From positions 62,001 through 126,000 of the forward strand of contig NZ_JARGES010000020.1 in assembly GCF_029210365.1 (NCBI RefSeq): 64,000 bases of DNA. Direction: 5' to 3'. The position numbers were made by a program, and so were the translations under genes. The notes beneath the pieces are model-generated. The model did no database searches. It saw only the letters and a program-made list of their open reading frames with translations, and was not told where the DNA came from. Positions 39,195-49,841 of this stretch are shown here, in pieces. Each line of letters starts with the position of its first letter. The stretch's first letter is position 1. This stretch comes from Mesorhizobium sp. YIM 152430 (GTDB taxonomy: Bacteria; Pseudomonadota; Alphaproteobacteria; Rhizobiales; Rhizobiaceae).

Positions 39195-40526
39195 TTACTG
39201 CTGAAGCACCGCCCGGTCCGGATTGGGCGGGAAGGCCGGATCGGTCTTCTCGCCGCGGATCAGGTCATAGGCGTAGTTGAGCTGAATGTCGTCTTCCGGC
39301 TCCGGCGGCACATAGGCCGACGAGCCCGAACCCTCGTCGCTCTCCTCGGCACCGCGAATATGGCCCGGAAGAGCGGATTCACCGCGAGCGGCCCCGGAAG
39401 CCGCACTCCTGAGTTCTTCCGGCAGCGGCTGGTCGACCAGGATGTCAGGTGTGATGCCCTTGCCCTGGATCGAGGTGCCGGCGGGGGTGTAGTAGAGCGC
39501 CGTCGTCAGGCGCAACGCACCGCTTTCGCCGAGCGGAATGATCGTCTGGACCGACCCCTTGCCGAAGGATTGCGAGCCGACGACGGTGGCGCGGCGATGA
39601 TCCTGCAATGCACCGGCAACGATCTCAGAGGCGCTGGCCGAGCCGCCATTGACGAGCACGATCAGCGGCTTGCCGTCGATCGCATCGCCCGGCCGCGAAT
39701 CGAACCGCGTCACGTTCGATGCTTCCCGGCCGCGCGTCGAGACGATTTCGCCACGGTCGAGGAACGTGTCGGCGACGCTCACCGACTGGTCGAGCAGACC
39801 GCCCGGATTGAGCCGCATGTCGAGCACGTAGCCCTTGAGCTTCTCGTCCGGAATCTCGGCCTTGATGGCCTCGATCGCTGCATTGAGATCGTCCTGTGTC
39901 TTCTCTGTGAAGGAGTTGATCTTGATGTAGCCGATGTCCTCCTCGACGCGGTGGCGCACCGCGCGAACCTTGATGATGTCGCGCACGATCTCGATCTTGA
40001 TCGGTTCCGGCGCGCCTTCGCGCAGAATCGTCAATTCGATCGACGTGTCGACCTTGCCGCGCATCTTGTCGACCGCGTCGGCCAGCGTCAGTCCGCGAAC
40101 CTCCTCGCCGTCGATGGCGGAGATCAGGTCGCCCGCGAGAACCCCGGCGCGCGCGGCCGGCGTATCCTCAATCGGCGAAATCACCTTCACGAGGTTGTCT
40201 TCCATCGTCACTTCGATGCCGAGGCCGCCGAACTCGCCGCGTGTCTGCACGCGCATGTCCTGCGCGGCGTCCGGCGTCAGATAGGAGGAATGCGGATCGA
40301 GCGAGGTCAACATGCCGTTGATCGCGTTTTCGATCAACTTGGCATCCTCGGGCTCGGTCACATACTGGGCACGCACGCGTTCGAAGATGTCTCCGAAGAT
40401 CGCCAGTTGCCGGTAGGTCTCGGAGCCGGCCGCATTCGCCGACGTTCCGGCACCGCCGTGAACGAGGCTCATCGCGGACGCGCCCATCAACGCACCGGCA
40501 AGCAGAAGAGACATTCTACGTATCAT
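39195..40526 (-). CDS. ctpA: C-terminal processing protease CtpA (S41)
   Basis: This 443-residue S41 peptidase has a signal peptide, an N-terminal helical region, a PDZ domain (about 85-170, GGLGIEVTMEDN) and the tail-specific protease core. The catalytic Ser is in VNGGSASASEIVAG and the Lys in GSQSFGKGSVQ. It acts in the periplasm on envelope proteins, including peptidoglycan hydrolases in other bacteria. The start at 40526 overlaps the end of envC by 11 bp, consistent with coupling of a hydrolase activator and a protease that controls hydrolases. A terminator follows. Confidence 0.95.
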   Translation of the reverse strand: MIRRMSLLLAGALMGASAMSLVHGGAGTSANAAGSETYRQLAIFGDIFERVRAQYVTEPEDAKLIENAINGMLTSLDPHSSYLTPDAAQDMRVQTRGEFGGLGIEVTMEDNLVKVISPIEDTPAARAGVLAGDLISAIDGEEVRGLTLADAVDKMRGKVDTSIELTILREGAPEPIKIEIVRDIIKVRAVRHRVEEDIGYIKINSFTEKTQDDLNAAIEAIKAEIPDEKLKGYVLDMRLNPGGLLDQSVSVADTFLDRGEIVSTRGREASNVTRFDSRPGDAIDGKPLIVLVNGGSASASEIVAGALQDHRRATVVGSQSFGKGSVQTIIPLGESGALRLTTALYYTPAGTSIQGKGITPDILVDQPLPEELRSAASGAARGESALPGHIRGAEESDEGSGSSAYVPPEPEDDIQLNYAYDLIRGEKTDPAFPPNPDRAVLQQ

Positions 40527-41835
40527 TTCCTGTCCTTCCAGAACTGCGCTCCGCCCACCATGGTGAGGGATCGACGGGTTTGCCTTGCCTTCGGAACTCG
40601 ACATAAAGTTCCGGGCTATTGTTCCTGCTTCCGAAGGCGGCGGCGCTTGCCACCCTCGCCTCTCCCATGGCGCCGACCGGTTCGCCCGCCATCAGCGTCT
40701 GTCCGAGCGACACGCTCACCCGTCCCAGTCCCGCCAGAACGACATGATAGCCCTCGCCGACATTCAGGATCAAGAGTTGTCCATAGGATCTGAACGGTCC
40801 CGCATAGAGAACGGCCCCGGCCGCCGGAGCCGTGACGATTGCGCCCGAATGTGTTTTAACCATGTCGCCCATGAGGGGGCGTCCGGCATCGTCGGGCTCG
40901 CCGAAACGGGGTCCGATACTGCCGGCAACGGGCAATTCCACCTGGTTCTTGAGCGCCTCGAAGGGAAGGCTGGCAGCGAGGTTCGGCGCGCGCGCCGGCG
41001 GCAATCGCCGCCGCGCCGTCTCGGCTGCACGCTGCGCCTCCTCCGCCGCTTCGCGTGCGCCGGAAATGTCACTTTCGAGTGATGCAATCAGATCCTGGAG
41101 CGTCCCGGCACGCTCGGCCATCTCTTCGGAGCGCGCCTGTTCTTCGGCAAGATTCGCCGTCGAGCGCTCTTCGAGCTTCTGCTTTTCCGCGATCAGGCCC
41201 GAAAGCCGGTGTTTCTCGCCGGCCTGGTCGGCGACCGTGCGGAAGAGACGCGCTCGCTCGTCCTCGATCAAGGCTTTCAGCGACGACAATTCCTTCAGGT
41301 CGCCAAGAAGTTCGGCTGTTTCGGCCCGCATTTCCGGCACGACCGAGCCAAGCAGGATGGCGCTGCGCACCGATGCGAGCGCGTCTTCCGGCTTGACGAG
41401 GATGGCAGGCGGCGGGTGGAGGCCCATTCGTTGCAGCGCGGCAAGAACCTCGCCGAGCAGCTCGCGTCGCTCACCGAGCGAGGTCCGCAAGCGGTCTTCC
41501 TGAAAACGCATTCCTTCGAGCCTCGCGGCGATATCCTCGATGTCCTGCTGAAGCTTTCGTTCGGTCTTCGCCGCCTGCACCAGCGCAGACGAAAGTGCCG
41601 CATGATCCTTGCGCACGGCGTCGATCTCGGCTTCCAGTTCGGCCTGCCGCTCGCCGGTCAGTGCGATTTGAGACTGGATTTCCTGATATTCTTCAGTCGA
41701 TTGCGCGTGCCGCAATTCCATCGCCGCGATGTCGCCCTCTTCCGGGCTGGCATGAGCGGGCAGCGCAATCGCACTCAGCATCAGCAGAGCCAATGCGAAC
41801 CGCCCGGTTCTGCCTGTCCTGGAGAAATACTGCAC
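40516..41835 (-). CDS. envC: EnvC-like murein hydrolase activator
   Basis: This 439-residue protein has a signal peptide (cleavage after AHA, about residue 29), a long coiled coil of about 230 residues and a C-terminal LytM/M23 domain (about 305-430). The LytM metal sites are degenerate: the usual HxxxD position is MVKTHSGAIV without the metal-binding pattern, and the last motif is GYHVVLAGL. This fits EnvC-type proteins, which activate amidases rather than cut peptidoglycan. It precedes ctpA with an 11-bp overlap. The upstream gap to rlmH is 69 bp. Confidence 0.9.
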   Translation of the reverse strand: MQYFSRTGRTGRFALALLMLSAIALPAHASPEEGDIAAMELRHAQSTEEYQEIQSQIALTGERQAELEAEIDAVRKDHAALSSALVQAAKTERKLQQDIEDIAARLEGMRFQEDRLRTSLGERRELLGEVLAALQRMGLHPPPAILVKPEDALASVRSAILLGSVVPEMRAETAELLGDLKELSSLKALIEDERARLFRTVADQAGEKHRLSGLIAEKQKLEERSTANLAEEQARSEEMAERAGTLQDLIASLESDISGAREAAEEAQRAAETARRRLPPARAPNLAASLPFEALKNQVELPVAGSIGPRFGEPDDAGRPLMGDMVKTHSGAIVTAPAAGAVLYAGPFRSYGQLLILNVGEGYHVVLAGLGRVSVSLGQTLMAGEPVGAMGEARVASAAAFGSRNNSPELYVEFRRQGKPVDPSPWWAERSSGRTGNDT

Positions 41836-41904
41836 CGGTTTGCGTCCAATCCGAATCGTCCCCGCCGATCCTGGCGCGCGATCGTTAAGGAACGATCAAC
41901 CATG

Positions 41905-42384
41905 TCAGGCCCGGTGGTAGGGATGGTTCGAAAGGATCGTCGAGGCGCGATAGAGTTGTTCGGCCAGAAGCACCCGGACGATCTGGTGCGGCCAGGTCAA
42001 TGCCCCGAAGGACAGGACGAGGTCCGCCCTGTCGCGCAGGGCCGGATCGTGCCCGTCGGCCCCGCCGATCGCGACGACCATGGACTTGCGCCCGCCGTCG
42101 ATATGGCGCGACAAATAGGTCGCGAAGGCAGTGGAGGTCATGTTCTTGCCGCGCTCGTCGAGCAGCACGAGAGCACTATCGCCCAGCACGGCTTCCAGCC
42201 TTTCGGCCTCCTCGCGCATCCGCTGCCCGGCGCTGCGCGCCTGGCTTTCGGCGATTTCGGCGACACCGGAAAATTCCATGCCGACCGCTGGCCCCGCCTT
42301 GGCGAGGCGGTCGAGATAGCGCGCGACGAGATCTCGCTCAGGCCCGGCCTTCATGCGGCCGACCGCGTGGATGGAAAGGCGCAA
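41905..42384 (-). CDS. rlmH: 23S rRNA (pseudouridine1915-N3)-methyltransferase
   Basis: This 159-residue SPOUT methyltransferase matches RlmH throughout, with VLLDERGKNMTS, the SAM-binding knot VVAIGGADGHD and the C-terminal LSNHPYHRA typical of the family. It methylates pseudouridine 1915 in the mature 70S ribosome. It follows rsfS, and together the two ribosome-associated genes form a conserved pair in rhizobia. A palindrome lies in the 83-bp gap between them. Confidence 0.95.
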   Translation of the reverse strand: MRLSIHAVGRMKAGPERDLVARYLDRLAKAGPAVGMEFSGVAEIAESQARSAGQRMREEAERLEAVLGDSALVLLDERGKNMTSTAFATYLSRHIDGGRKSMVVAIGGADGHDPALRDRADLVLSFGALTWPHQIVRVLLAEQLYRASTILSNHPYHRA

Positions 42385-42446
42385 ACAGGGCGCTCCGCTT
42401 TCAGGCCGAACTCATCTCCCCCGCCAGCGGCGGGCATTTCGAGCCG

Positions 42447-42464
42447 GTGGACGTCGACGTCCAC
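42447..42464. repeat. 18-bp GC-rich palindrome after rsfS
   Basis: GTGGACGTC followed directly by GACGTCCAC is a perfect inverted repeat with no loop, three bases beyond the rsfS stop. It has no T-run, so it is not a typical terminator. Its role is unknown; it could bind a dimeric protein or be a message-end hairpin. Confidence 0.6.
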
Positions 42465-42467
42465 GGT

Positions 42468-42845
42468 CTAGTGCACCGTCTCATCGTCGAGATCGGGAGC
42501 CTGCCACATCTTTTCGATGTTGTAGAACTCGCGCACCTCGGGACGGAAGATATGCACGATGATGTCGCCCGTATCCACGAGCACCCAGTCGGCACTGGCC
42601 AGACCCTCGACCCGCGGCGCACCCAGCCCTGCCTCCTTGACCGCTTTGATCAGTTGATCGGCGACCGCTGCGACATGGCGATGCGAGCGACCCGACGCGA
42701 CGACCATGTAGTCGCCGAGGCTGGACTTGCCCTGAATGTCGATGGGAACGATGTTTTCGGCCTTGGAGTCTTCCAGACTGGCAAGGACCGAGTTCAAAAT
42801 CTGGGACGGCTCGACCATGCGGCTCATCCCGGACGACGAAGGCAC
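42468..42845 (-). CDS. rsfS: Ribosomal silencing factor RsfS
   Basis: This 125-residue protein has the DUF143/RsfS fold with SLEDSKAENIVPIDI, GDYMVVASGRSHRHVAAVADQL and the C-terminal VHIFRPEVREFYNIEKMW. It binds ribosomal protein L14 and blocks subunit joining in starvation. AAGGGAAGG lies about eight bases before a GTG at 42845, so that start is taken; ATG codons at 42827 or 42818 are alternatives. It is upstream of rlmH and downstream of nadD in the block. Confidence 0.9.
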   Translation of the reverse strand: MPSSSGMSRMVEPSQILNSVLASLEDSKAENIVPIDIQGKSSLGDYMVVASGRSHRHVAAVADQLIKAVKEAGLGAPRVEGLASADWVLVDTGDIIVHIFRPEVREFYNIEKMWQAPDLDDETVH

Positions 42846-43013
42846 GCGTTCGGCCTTCCCTTGAAGTGCTGTTCTCAGCGTTTTTCCTTTCGATCAAGAA
42901 CAACAGTGAGCGATCTAATGTCGGGTCCGTTCATTCGAATCCGATGATCTTGCCCGCATTATAGATAGGCAGAGTCCCGTTAAGGTTTCAAGACACGGGA
43001 CCACGCCATCCGA

Positions 43014-43637
43014 TCACGATCCGTCCCGGGCCCGTATCGCCGTGGAGGAAAGCGAGGATCGCGGGCCGTGGATGAAGGTCCAGGCCGGCGGCCGCGTGCG
43101 GGCGAGCTTGGCGGCATCCGTCTCGTCGATTCGCGCGCGGCCGAAGGATTGCGCCATCTTCGACGACAGGAAGGAGAGCGTCGCGCCGGGCCGGTCGATC
43201 ACCGCGATGGGCACAGTAGAGGCTATCTCGCGCCAGCGCTGCCAGAGGTGAAAGTCACGCAGATTGTCGGCTCCCATGATCCAGGCGAAATCGACGCCGG
43301 GATTGCGCGTCGTCACATGGTCGATCATGTCGGCCGTGTATCGGATCGCCGATCCGGCCTCGAAAGCGGTGATTTTGATGCGCGGGTCTTCAGCCAGCGC
43401 TTCGGAACGCGCGATGCGCTCGGCGAGCGAGAGCTGGGAACGCCCGGCCTTGAGCGGGTTGCCGGGCGTGACGATCCACCAGAGTTGGTCGAGCCGAAGC
43501 GCACGCAGCGCGATCTCCGCGACGAGCCCATGGCCGCCATGCGGCGGATTGAATGATCCGCCGAAAAGCCCCACCGCCATGCCCTTTTCGACATGCGGCA
43601 TTCGCAAGTGGTGGGGTGCGATTCCTGTTGGGCTCAT
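43014..43637 (-). CDS. nadD: Nicotinate-nucleotide adenylyltransferase
   Basis: This 207-residue nucleotidyltransferase has the HxGH-type motif GLFGGSFNPPHGGHGLVA and the C-terminal SSTAIR, both diagnostic of NadD. It joins ATP and nicotinate mononucleotide to give deamido-NAD. The start at 43637 has GAGGGGGTG upstream; starting at the later ATG at 43601 would also give an active fold. It lies downstream of proA. The gap toward rsfS is 168 bp. Confidence 0.93.
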   Translation of the reverse strand: MSPTGIAPHHLRMPHVEKGMAVGLFGGSFNPPHGGHGLVAEIALRALRLDQLWWIVTPGNPLKAGRSQLSLAERIARSEALAEDPRIKITAFEAGSAIRYTADMIDHVTTRNPGVDFAWIMGADNLRDFHLWQRWREIASTVPIAVIDRPGATLSFLSSKMAQSFGRARIDETDAAKLARTRPPAWTFIHGPRSSLSSTAIRARDGS

Positions 43638-43674
43638 CGCGAGGCACCCCCTCGCGCAGACCTGGCCGAACCCG

Positions 43675-44961
43675 CTATGGCCGCACCTGTCCGGCGCCAC
43701 GCACGCGATACTTGAACGACGTCAACTGCTCCACCCCCACCGGCCCGCGCGCGTGCATCCGCCCGGTCGCGATGCCGATCTCCGCACCCATGCCGAACTC
43801 GCCGCCATCGGCGAACTGAGTCGAGGCGTTGTGCAGGAGAATGGCCGAATCGATCTCGTTGAAGAACCGCTCCGCGGCCGCCTTATCATCTGCGACGATC
43901 GCCTCGGTATGGTGTGACGAATAGCGCTCGATATGGTCGATCGCGCCGGAAACGCCGTCGACCAGTTTCACGGAGATGATCGCTTCGAGATATTCGGTCG
44001 ACCAGTCCTCTTCCTTTGCCGGAACCGCCTTGGAAAAAACCGCCCGCACCTCGTCCTCTGCACGGATTTCGCATCCTGCTGCATCCAGCACGTCGAGGAT
44101 CGGGACAAGATGCGTCTCGCTTACCGCCCTATCGACGAGAAGCGTCTCGGCCGACCCGCAAATGCCGGTGCGGCGCATCTTGGCGTTGACGGCAATCTTG
44201 ACCGCCATCTCGAGATCGGCGCTGCGATCGACATAGAGATGGCAGATGCCTTCCAGATGCGCGAAGACCGGAACCCTTGCTTCCGTCTGCACGCGTCCGA
44301 CGAGGCTCTTGCCGCCGCGCGGAACGATCACATCGAGATTGCCCGAAAGCCCCGTCAGCATCTCGCCGACCGCGGTGCGGTCCGTCGTCGGCACGAGTTG
44401 GATCGCATCGTCGGGCAAGCCGGCCGATTTCAGCCCCTCGACGAGGCAGGCATGGATCGCCTGCGAGGAATTGAGCGAATCCGACCCGCCGCGCAGGATC
44501 ACGGCATTACCCGCCTTGAGGCAAAGCGCGCCGGCATCCGCCGTCACGTTCGGCCGGCTTTCATAGATGACGCCGATCACGCCGAGCGGCGTACGCACCC
44601 GTTCGATGTGGAGCCCGTTCGGCCGATCCCATTCGGCAATGATTTCGCCGATCGGGTCCTTCAGTTCGGCGATCGCCCGGATACCGTCGGCGACCGCGCG
44701 GATGCGGCCGGAATCGAGCTTGAGGCGATCGAGCATCGCAGGCGGCAGACCGGCCTCTTCGCCGTTGGCCATGTCGAGCGCATTGGCGGACAAGATCGCC
44801 TGCTCCTGCCGCGAAACGGCCTCAGCCATCCCGACCAGCGCCGCGTGCTTGCGCTCGGCCGAGGCCAGCGCCAACGGTCGCGCCGCCGCCCGCGCGCGGC
44901 GGCCGATCCCGGCCATCAGCGCTGCGACGTCGTTTCGCGATCCTTCATGCGCCTGGAGCAT
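43675..44961 (-). CDS. proA: Gamma-glutamyl phosphate reductase
   Basis: This 428-residue aldehyde dehydrogenase-fold enzyme carries [17 protein letters not shown], the catalytic Cys in [15 protein letters not shown] and the C-terminal [17 protein letters not shown]. It reduces gamma-glutamyl phosphate to the semialdehyde in proline synthesis. It follows proB after 11 bases, so the two make an operon. GGGAG lies upstream of the ATG. Confidence 0.96.
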   Translation of the reverse strand: MLQAHEGSRNDVAALMAGIGRRARAAARPLALASAERKHAALVGMAEAVSRQEQAILSANALDMANGEEAGLPPAMLDRLKLDSGRIRAVADGIRAIAELKDPIGEIIAEWDRPNGLHIERVRTPLGVIGVIYESRPNVTADAGALCLKAGNAVILRGGSDSLNSSQAIHACLVEGLKSAGLPDDAIQLVPTTDRTAVGEMLTGLSGNLDVIVPRGGKSLVGRVQTEARVPVFAHLEGICHLYVDRSADLEMAVKIAVNAKMRRTGICGSAETLLVDRAVSETHLVPILDVLDAAGCEIRAEDEVRAVFSKAVPAKEEDWSTEYLEAIISVKLVDGVSGAIDHIERYSSHHTEAIVADDKAAAERFFNEIDSAILLHNASTQFADGGEFGMGAEIGIATGRMHARGPVGVEQLTSFKYRVRGAGQVRP

Positions 44962-44972
44962 GACGCTCTCCC

Positions 44973-46100
44973 TTACCCTGCGACCACCGCGCGCGACATG
45001 ACGAGATCGTCCCGGTGGACCATCGCCGCGCGCGCCTCGTAACCGAGAACCGTCTCGATCTCGGCCGTTTTCAGTCCCGCGATCTTTACGGCATCCGTTG
45101 CGTCATAGGCAACAAGCCCGCGTGCGACTTCCGCTCCGTCCGGGCCCAGGATCGCGACCGTGTCGCCGCGCGAGAACTGGCCGGAGACGAGCGTGACGCC
45201 CGCCGGCAGAAGCGATTTGCCCGCCTGAAGCGCCCGCACCGCGCCGGCATCGACCGAGATGCGGCCCGCCGGCTCGAGTTGGCCAGCGATCCACGTCTTG
45301 TAGCCGCGCACCGGATGGGCGCTCGCGCCGAAATAGGTCGCCCGCTCGCCGGCATCAATGGCGGCAAGCGGATTTTGCCGCGCGCCCGACGTGATGATCA
45401 TCGCCGTACCGGCCGCCGTCGCGATCTTTCCGGCATCGATCTTGGTGCGCATCCCGCCGCGCGACAGTTCGGACGCCGCCGCACCCGCCATCGCCTCGAT
45501 CTGCGGCGTGATCGCCTCGACATGCGGGATGAATCTCGCGTCCGGGTCAAGCTGCGGCGGCGCGGTGTAGAGCCCGTCGATGTCGGAAAGCAGGACGAGC
45601 AGATCCGCGCGCATCATCGTGGCGACGCGCGCGGCGAGCCGGTCATTGTCGCCGTAGCGGATTTCGCTGGTCGCCACCGTGTCGTTCTCGTTGATGACGG
45701 GGACCGCATTGAGCTTCAGAAGGGTCGATATCGTCGCGCGGGCGTTGAGATAGCGCCGCCGCTCTTCGGTGTCGCCGAGGGTGACGAGCACCTGGCCGGA
45801 TTTGAGCCCGGCGCGGCCAAGTTCCTCGGCCCATGCGCCCGCAAGCGCGATCTGCCCGGCAGCCGCCGCCGCCTGGCTTTCCTCGAGCCGCAGCGCGCGG
45901 CGCCCGAGGCCGAGAATGTTGCGGCCGAGCGCGATGGCCCCGGAGGACACGACGAGAATCTCGCAGCCCTCTGCCGTCAGCCTGCCGATATCCTCTGCCA
46001 GCGAGGCGAGCCATTCCCGCTTCAGCCCGCTTGCGCGATCGACCAGCAGCGCCGATCCGATCTTGACCGTGATCCGTCGATGGGACGAGAGCGCCTTCAT
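44973..46100 (-). CDS. proB: Glutamate 5-kinase
   Basis: This 375-residue enzyme has an amino-acid-kinase domain ([44 protein letters not shown]) and a C-terminal PUA domain (about 280-365), the usual ProB architecture. It phosphorylates glutamate as the first step of proline synthesis and is typically inhibited by proline. The start at 46100 has GGAG eight bases upstream; a longer start at 46121 would overlap obgE. It lies five bases beyond the obgE stop. Confidence 0.95.
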   Translation of the reverse strand: MKALSSHRRITVKIGSALLVDRASGLKREWLASLAEDIGRLTAEGCEILVVSSGAIALGRNILGLGRRALRLEESQAAAAAGQIALAGAWAEELGRAGLKSGQVLVTLGDTEERRRYLNARATISTLLKLNAVPVINENDTVATSEIRYGDNDRLAARVATMMRADLLVLLSDIDGLYTAPPQLDPDARFIPHVEAITPQIEAMAGAAASELSRGGMRTKIDAGKIATAAGTAMIITSGARQNPLAAIDAGERATYFGASAHPVRGYKTWIAGQLEPAGRISVDAGAVRALQAGKSLLPAGVTLVSGQFSRGDTVAILGPDGAEVARGLVAYDATDAVKIAGLKTAEIETVLGYEARAAMVHRDDLVMSRAVVAG

Positions 46101-46105
46101 CGCGC

Positions 46106-47182
<1,077 letters not shown>

Positions 47183-47231
47183 TCATCTAGCCCATCACGC
47201 GCTGAAGTGCGAGGGGCGCGGGGGCGAAACG

Positions 47232-48092
47232 ATGCAATGCGTGTCCTACAACATCCAGTATGGAATCGGTCTCGACAAGCGATACGACATCGCGCGCATC
47301 GTCGACGCAGTGCGCGGCGCCGACCTGATCGGCTTACAGGAAGTCTCCCGCAACAACCCGAACAATCAGGGCCGTGACATGCCGGCCGAAATCCGCGCCC
47401 TGCTCCCCGACTATTTCTCCGTCTACGGCCCCTCCTTCGAGATCGACATGGGCTCGCATGTGAAGGACGGTAAAGCCGTCGATCTTCGCTTCCAGTTCGG
47501 CAACATGATCCTGTCCAGGACACCAATTCTCGCCTCGCGCAACCTTCTCCTGCCGCGTCGCCGCTCGGTCGCGAAGATGAACTTCCAGCGCAGCGTGCTC
47601 GAGGCTCTGGTTGAAACGCCGCTGGGCCCGATCCGCTTCTATTCCACCCATCTCGACCATCGCTCGCCCGACGAGCGGCTGACGCAGATCCGGCACCTGA
47701 TGGAACGCGTCCTCGCCTATCCCCGCGAAGGCGGCGGGCTGACCGGCGTCGGCGAAATGGGATTTCCCGAGCCACCCCGGCCCGAAAGCGCCGTCCTTCT
47801 TGGTGATTTCAACTTGCTTGCAGGTTCGCCGGAGCATGAACAGATCACCGGCAGGCTCGACCACGAATTTGGCCTGCCGCTCGTCGCCGACAAATTCGTC
47901 GACGCCGCCGCTTATCTGGGCACCGAAGCCGACACCTGCGTCGACATCGACCATCCGGACGATGTTTCCCGTCACAAGCGGATCGACTACACCTTCGTCA
48001 CCGCAGATCTTGCTGAGCGCCTGAAGTCCTGCAATGTCGACGCGAGCGCCATAGGCTCCGATCACCGGCCGGTCTGGGTGGAACTAAAATAA
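47232..48092 (+). CDS. Endonuclease/exonuclease/phosphatase family protein
   Basis: This 286-residue EEP-superfamily protein has the fold's catalytic landmarks: the N-terminal YNIQYG, LIGLQEVSRN (metal-binding Glu), STHLDHRS, LGDFNLL, and the terminal SDHRPVWVEL (Asp-His pair). No signal peptide is seen. EEP enzymes cut nucleic acid or phosphodiester/phosphoinositide bonds; the substrate is unknown. The start at 47232 is assigned by homology. It is on the opposite strand within an otherwise minus-strand block and divergent from obgE. Confidence 0.85.
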   Translation: MQCVSYNIQYGIGLDKRYDIARIVDAVRGADLIGLQEVSRNNPNNQGRDMPAEIRALLPDYFSVYGPSFEIDMGSHVKDGKAVDLRFQFGNMILSRTPILASRNLLLPRRRSVAKMNFQRSVLEALVETPLGPIRFYSTHLDHRSPDERLTQIRHLMERVLAYPREGGGLTGVGEMGFPEPPRPESAVLLGDFNLLAGSPEHEQITGRLDHEFGLPLVADKFVDAAAYLGTEADTCVDIDHPDDVSRHKRIDYTFVTADLAERLKSCNVDASAIGSDHRPVWVELK

Positions 48093-48189
48093 TGTCGATC
48101 ACGAAATTGGTAGCTTCGGCCTTCCGCTTGGCACGCCATCAGCACAAACTGTTGCTTGAAGAGAATATCAAGCGTTCGTTCCGGATGGA

Positions 48190-48720
48190 ATGCTCTTGCC
48201 GGATTCGTTGCTCGCGGTATCCATCCAGCGTCTCGGCGATCTAGACCTGCTCGTCCGATCAATGAAAGATGATTTCGCCGCTTGCATTCCCGCAGAGCCA
48301 AGTAATGACAACACTCATATCGATGACTTCGACCATCTCTGTCGGCTATCTGAACTGTGGGTCGGCGGGACCTACGAAATCTTTCGGCTGCTCATTGTAA
48401 GGAATTTGAGAACCGACGAAACAACAAAGGAGGTTCACGCCCGACTGAAGTTGCTCCGCATTCCCTGGGAAAAGTATGAAATCGCCAATGAACGGAAGCT
48501 TGCCGGGCCATTGGAAATGGCGCAGATAAGCACGGAAAATTCAGTTCATCATTGGTATGAGCAATCGGACAAAAAAAGCAGCCACATCATGCCATCTGGT
48601 ATCACGGCCCAAGGCTCAGTTGCTTGGCTGGCTGTAGATGCCCTAAATCGTGAGCAACTCTGGATCGAACGCCTTGCGCTGTCGAACGAGGTCAATAGGG
48701 CATATGACCTCGCTTTTTAG
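48190..48720 (+). CDS. Orphan hypothetical protein (176 aa), lower GC
   Basis: I do not recognise this protein. It is mostly helical, with charged segments such as KEVHARLKLLRIPWEKYE, and has no signal peptide or membrane segment. Base use is visibly more AT-rich (about half GC by eye) than its neighbours, which suggests recent acquisition. An ATG at 48092 overlapping the EEP stop opens a different frame that stops at 48244, so an N-terminal frameshift is possible but not shown. It lies between the EEP gene and the minus-strand GNAT gene inside a block that is usually uninterrupted. Confidence 0.65.
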   Translation: MLLPDSLLAVSIQRLGDLDLLVRSMKDDFAACIPAEPSNDNTHIDDFDHLCRLSELWVGGTYEIFRLLIVRNLRTDETTKEVHARLKLLRIPWEKYEIANERKLAGPLEMAQISTENSVHHWYEQSDKKSSHIMPSGITAQGSVAWLAVDALNREQLWIERLALSNEVNRAYDLAF

Positions 48721-48831
48721 TCAACTTTACTGCTTGCGATGCTCATGCTGACGATCGATAGAGCGCAGGTACGAGGGGCCGCAAGAGATGGACTTCTGTA
48801 GAAAACCTTCCCTTGCGGCACCTCACATCGT

Positions 48832-49422
48832 TCACGCCATGCCCCAGCTTCGCAGGCTGACCCAGGTCTTGCGGTCGAGCCTGTAGCGCTCGACCGGTAC
48901 ACGGCCCGCAACCTGCGAATCCAGCATCCCCTGGCCGGAATACTGGAAGCCGCATTTGTGGATCACGCCGCGCGAGCCAGCATTGATCACACGGCACGAG
49001 ACATGCAGCACGTCGATCGATGTCGCGCGAAAGGCGAGGTCCACGAGCGCGTGCGCGGCTTCCGTCGCATAGCCGCGGCCCCAATAGGGCTCGCCGATCC
49101 AGTAGCCGAGTTCGAGCCCGCGCGGCGTCGCGTTCAGCCCGGCGCAGCCGATGAATGCGCCATTGGCGCCAAGCGCGATGGCGTAGACGCAGCCCGCTTC
49201 GCGGTCCGTACGCGTCGAGTCGAGGAATTGGCGCGCCTCGGCTGGACCGTAAGGGTGCGGCATCCGTCCGAGCATCTCGGCGACGCGGCGGTTGTTGGCG
49301 AGTTCCGCCAGTTCCTCCAGGTCGTCTTCATGCGGCGGGCGCAGGACCAGCCTTTCGGTGACGAGGACGGGGCAGTCGATCCGCCAACATTCCTCTTCGA
49401 GATCGTCCTTTTCCAGAACCAT
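48832..49422 (-). CDS. GNAT family N-acetyltransferase (RimJ/RimL-like)
   Basis: This 196-residue protein has a RimJ/RimL-type GNAT fold with TERLVLRPPHEDDLEELAEL, LELGYWIGEPYWGRGYATEA (acetyl-CoA loop, GRGYATEA) and NAGSRGVIHKCGF. The target is unknown; the position between rpmA and obgE in rhizobia hints at a ribosome-linked acetyltransferase, which is inference. It follows rpmA on the same strand after a terminator hairpin. Confidence 0.87.
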   Translation of the reverse strand: MVLEKDDLEEECWRIDCPVLVTERLVLRPPHEDDLEELAELANNRRVAEMLGRMPHPYGPAEARQFLDSTRTDREAGCVYAIALGANGAFIGCAGLNATPRGLELGYWIGEPYWGRGYATEAAHALVDLAFRATSIDVLHVSCRVINAGSRGVIHKCGFQYSGQGMLDSQVAGRVPVERYRLDRKTWVSLRSWGMA

Positions 49423-49444
49423 GGGTCTTCCTCCAGATCAAAAC

Positions 49445-49476
49445 GGCAAAAGGGGAGATGGCGACCCATCTCCCCT
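49445..49476 (-). terminator. Terminator after rplU-rpmA
   Basis: GGGGAGATGG (49452-49461) and CCATCTCCCC (49466-49475) form an exact 10-bp stem with a CGAC loop. On the minus strand TTTTGCCGTTTT follows. It ends the rplU-rpmA message ahead of the GNAT gene. Confidence 0.88.
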
Positions 49477-49546
49477 GATGTTTTGTTCTGGCTGGACCAG
49501 ACACCGGACCCGAGATGGGGCGCCGGTGTTCTTGGTGCGGAACCGG

Positions 49547-49816
49547 CTACTCCGCTGCGTCCTTGAGCGTATCCACGGATACGTAGGTTCGGCCGTTGGC
49601 TTTGCGCGCAAACGACACGACGCCTTCTTGCATCGCAAAAATCGTGTGGTCCTTGCCGAGGCCGACATTGGTGCCCGGATGCCACTTGGTGCCGCGCTGG
49701 CGAATGATGATGTTGCCCGGAATGACGGCTTCGCCACCGAACTTCTTCACGCCAAGGCGCTTGGATTCGGAATCGCGACCGTTGCGCGAGGAACCGCCAG
49801 CTTTCTTATGTGCCAT
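49547..49816 (-). CDS. rpmA: 50S ribosomal protein L27
   Basis: This 89-residue protein matches L27 from its start [19 protein letters not shown] to [22 protein letters not shown]. The N-terminal tail reaches the peptidyl-transferase centre. It follows rplU after 25 bases in the usual rplU-rpmA order and has a terminator downstream. Confidence 0.98.
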   Translation of the reverse strand: MAHKKAGGSSRNGRDSESKRLGVKKFGGEAVIPGNIIIRQRGTKWHPGTNVGLGKDHTIFAMQEGVVSFARKANGRTYVSVDTLKDAAE

Positions 49817-49841
49817 GGGAGTTCTCCTTTATGCCTTGTTC

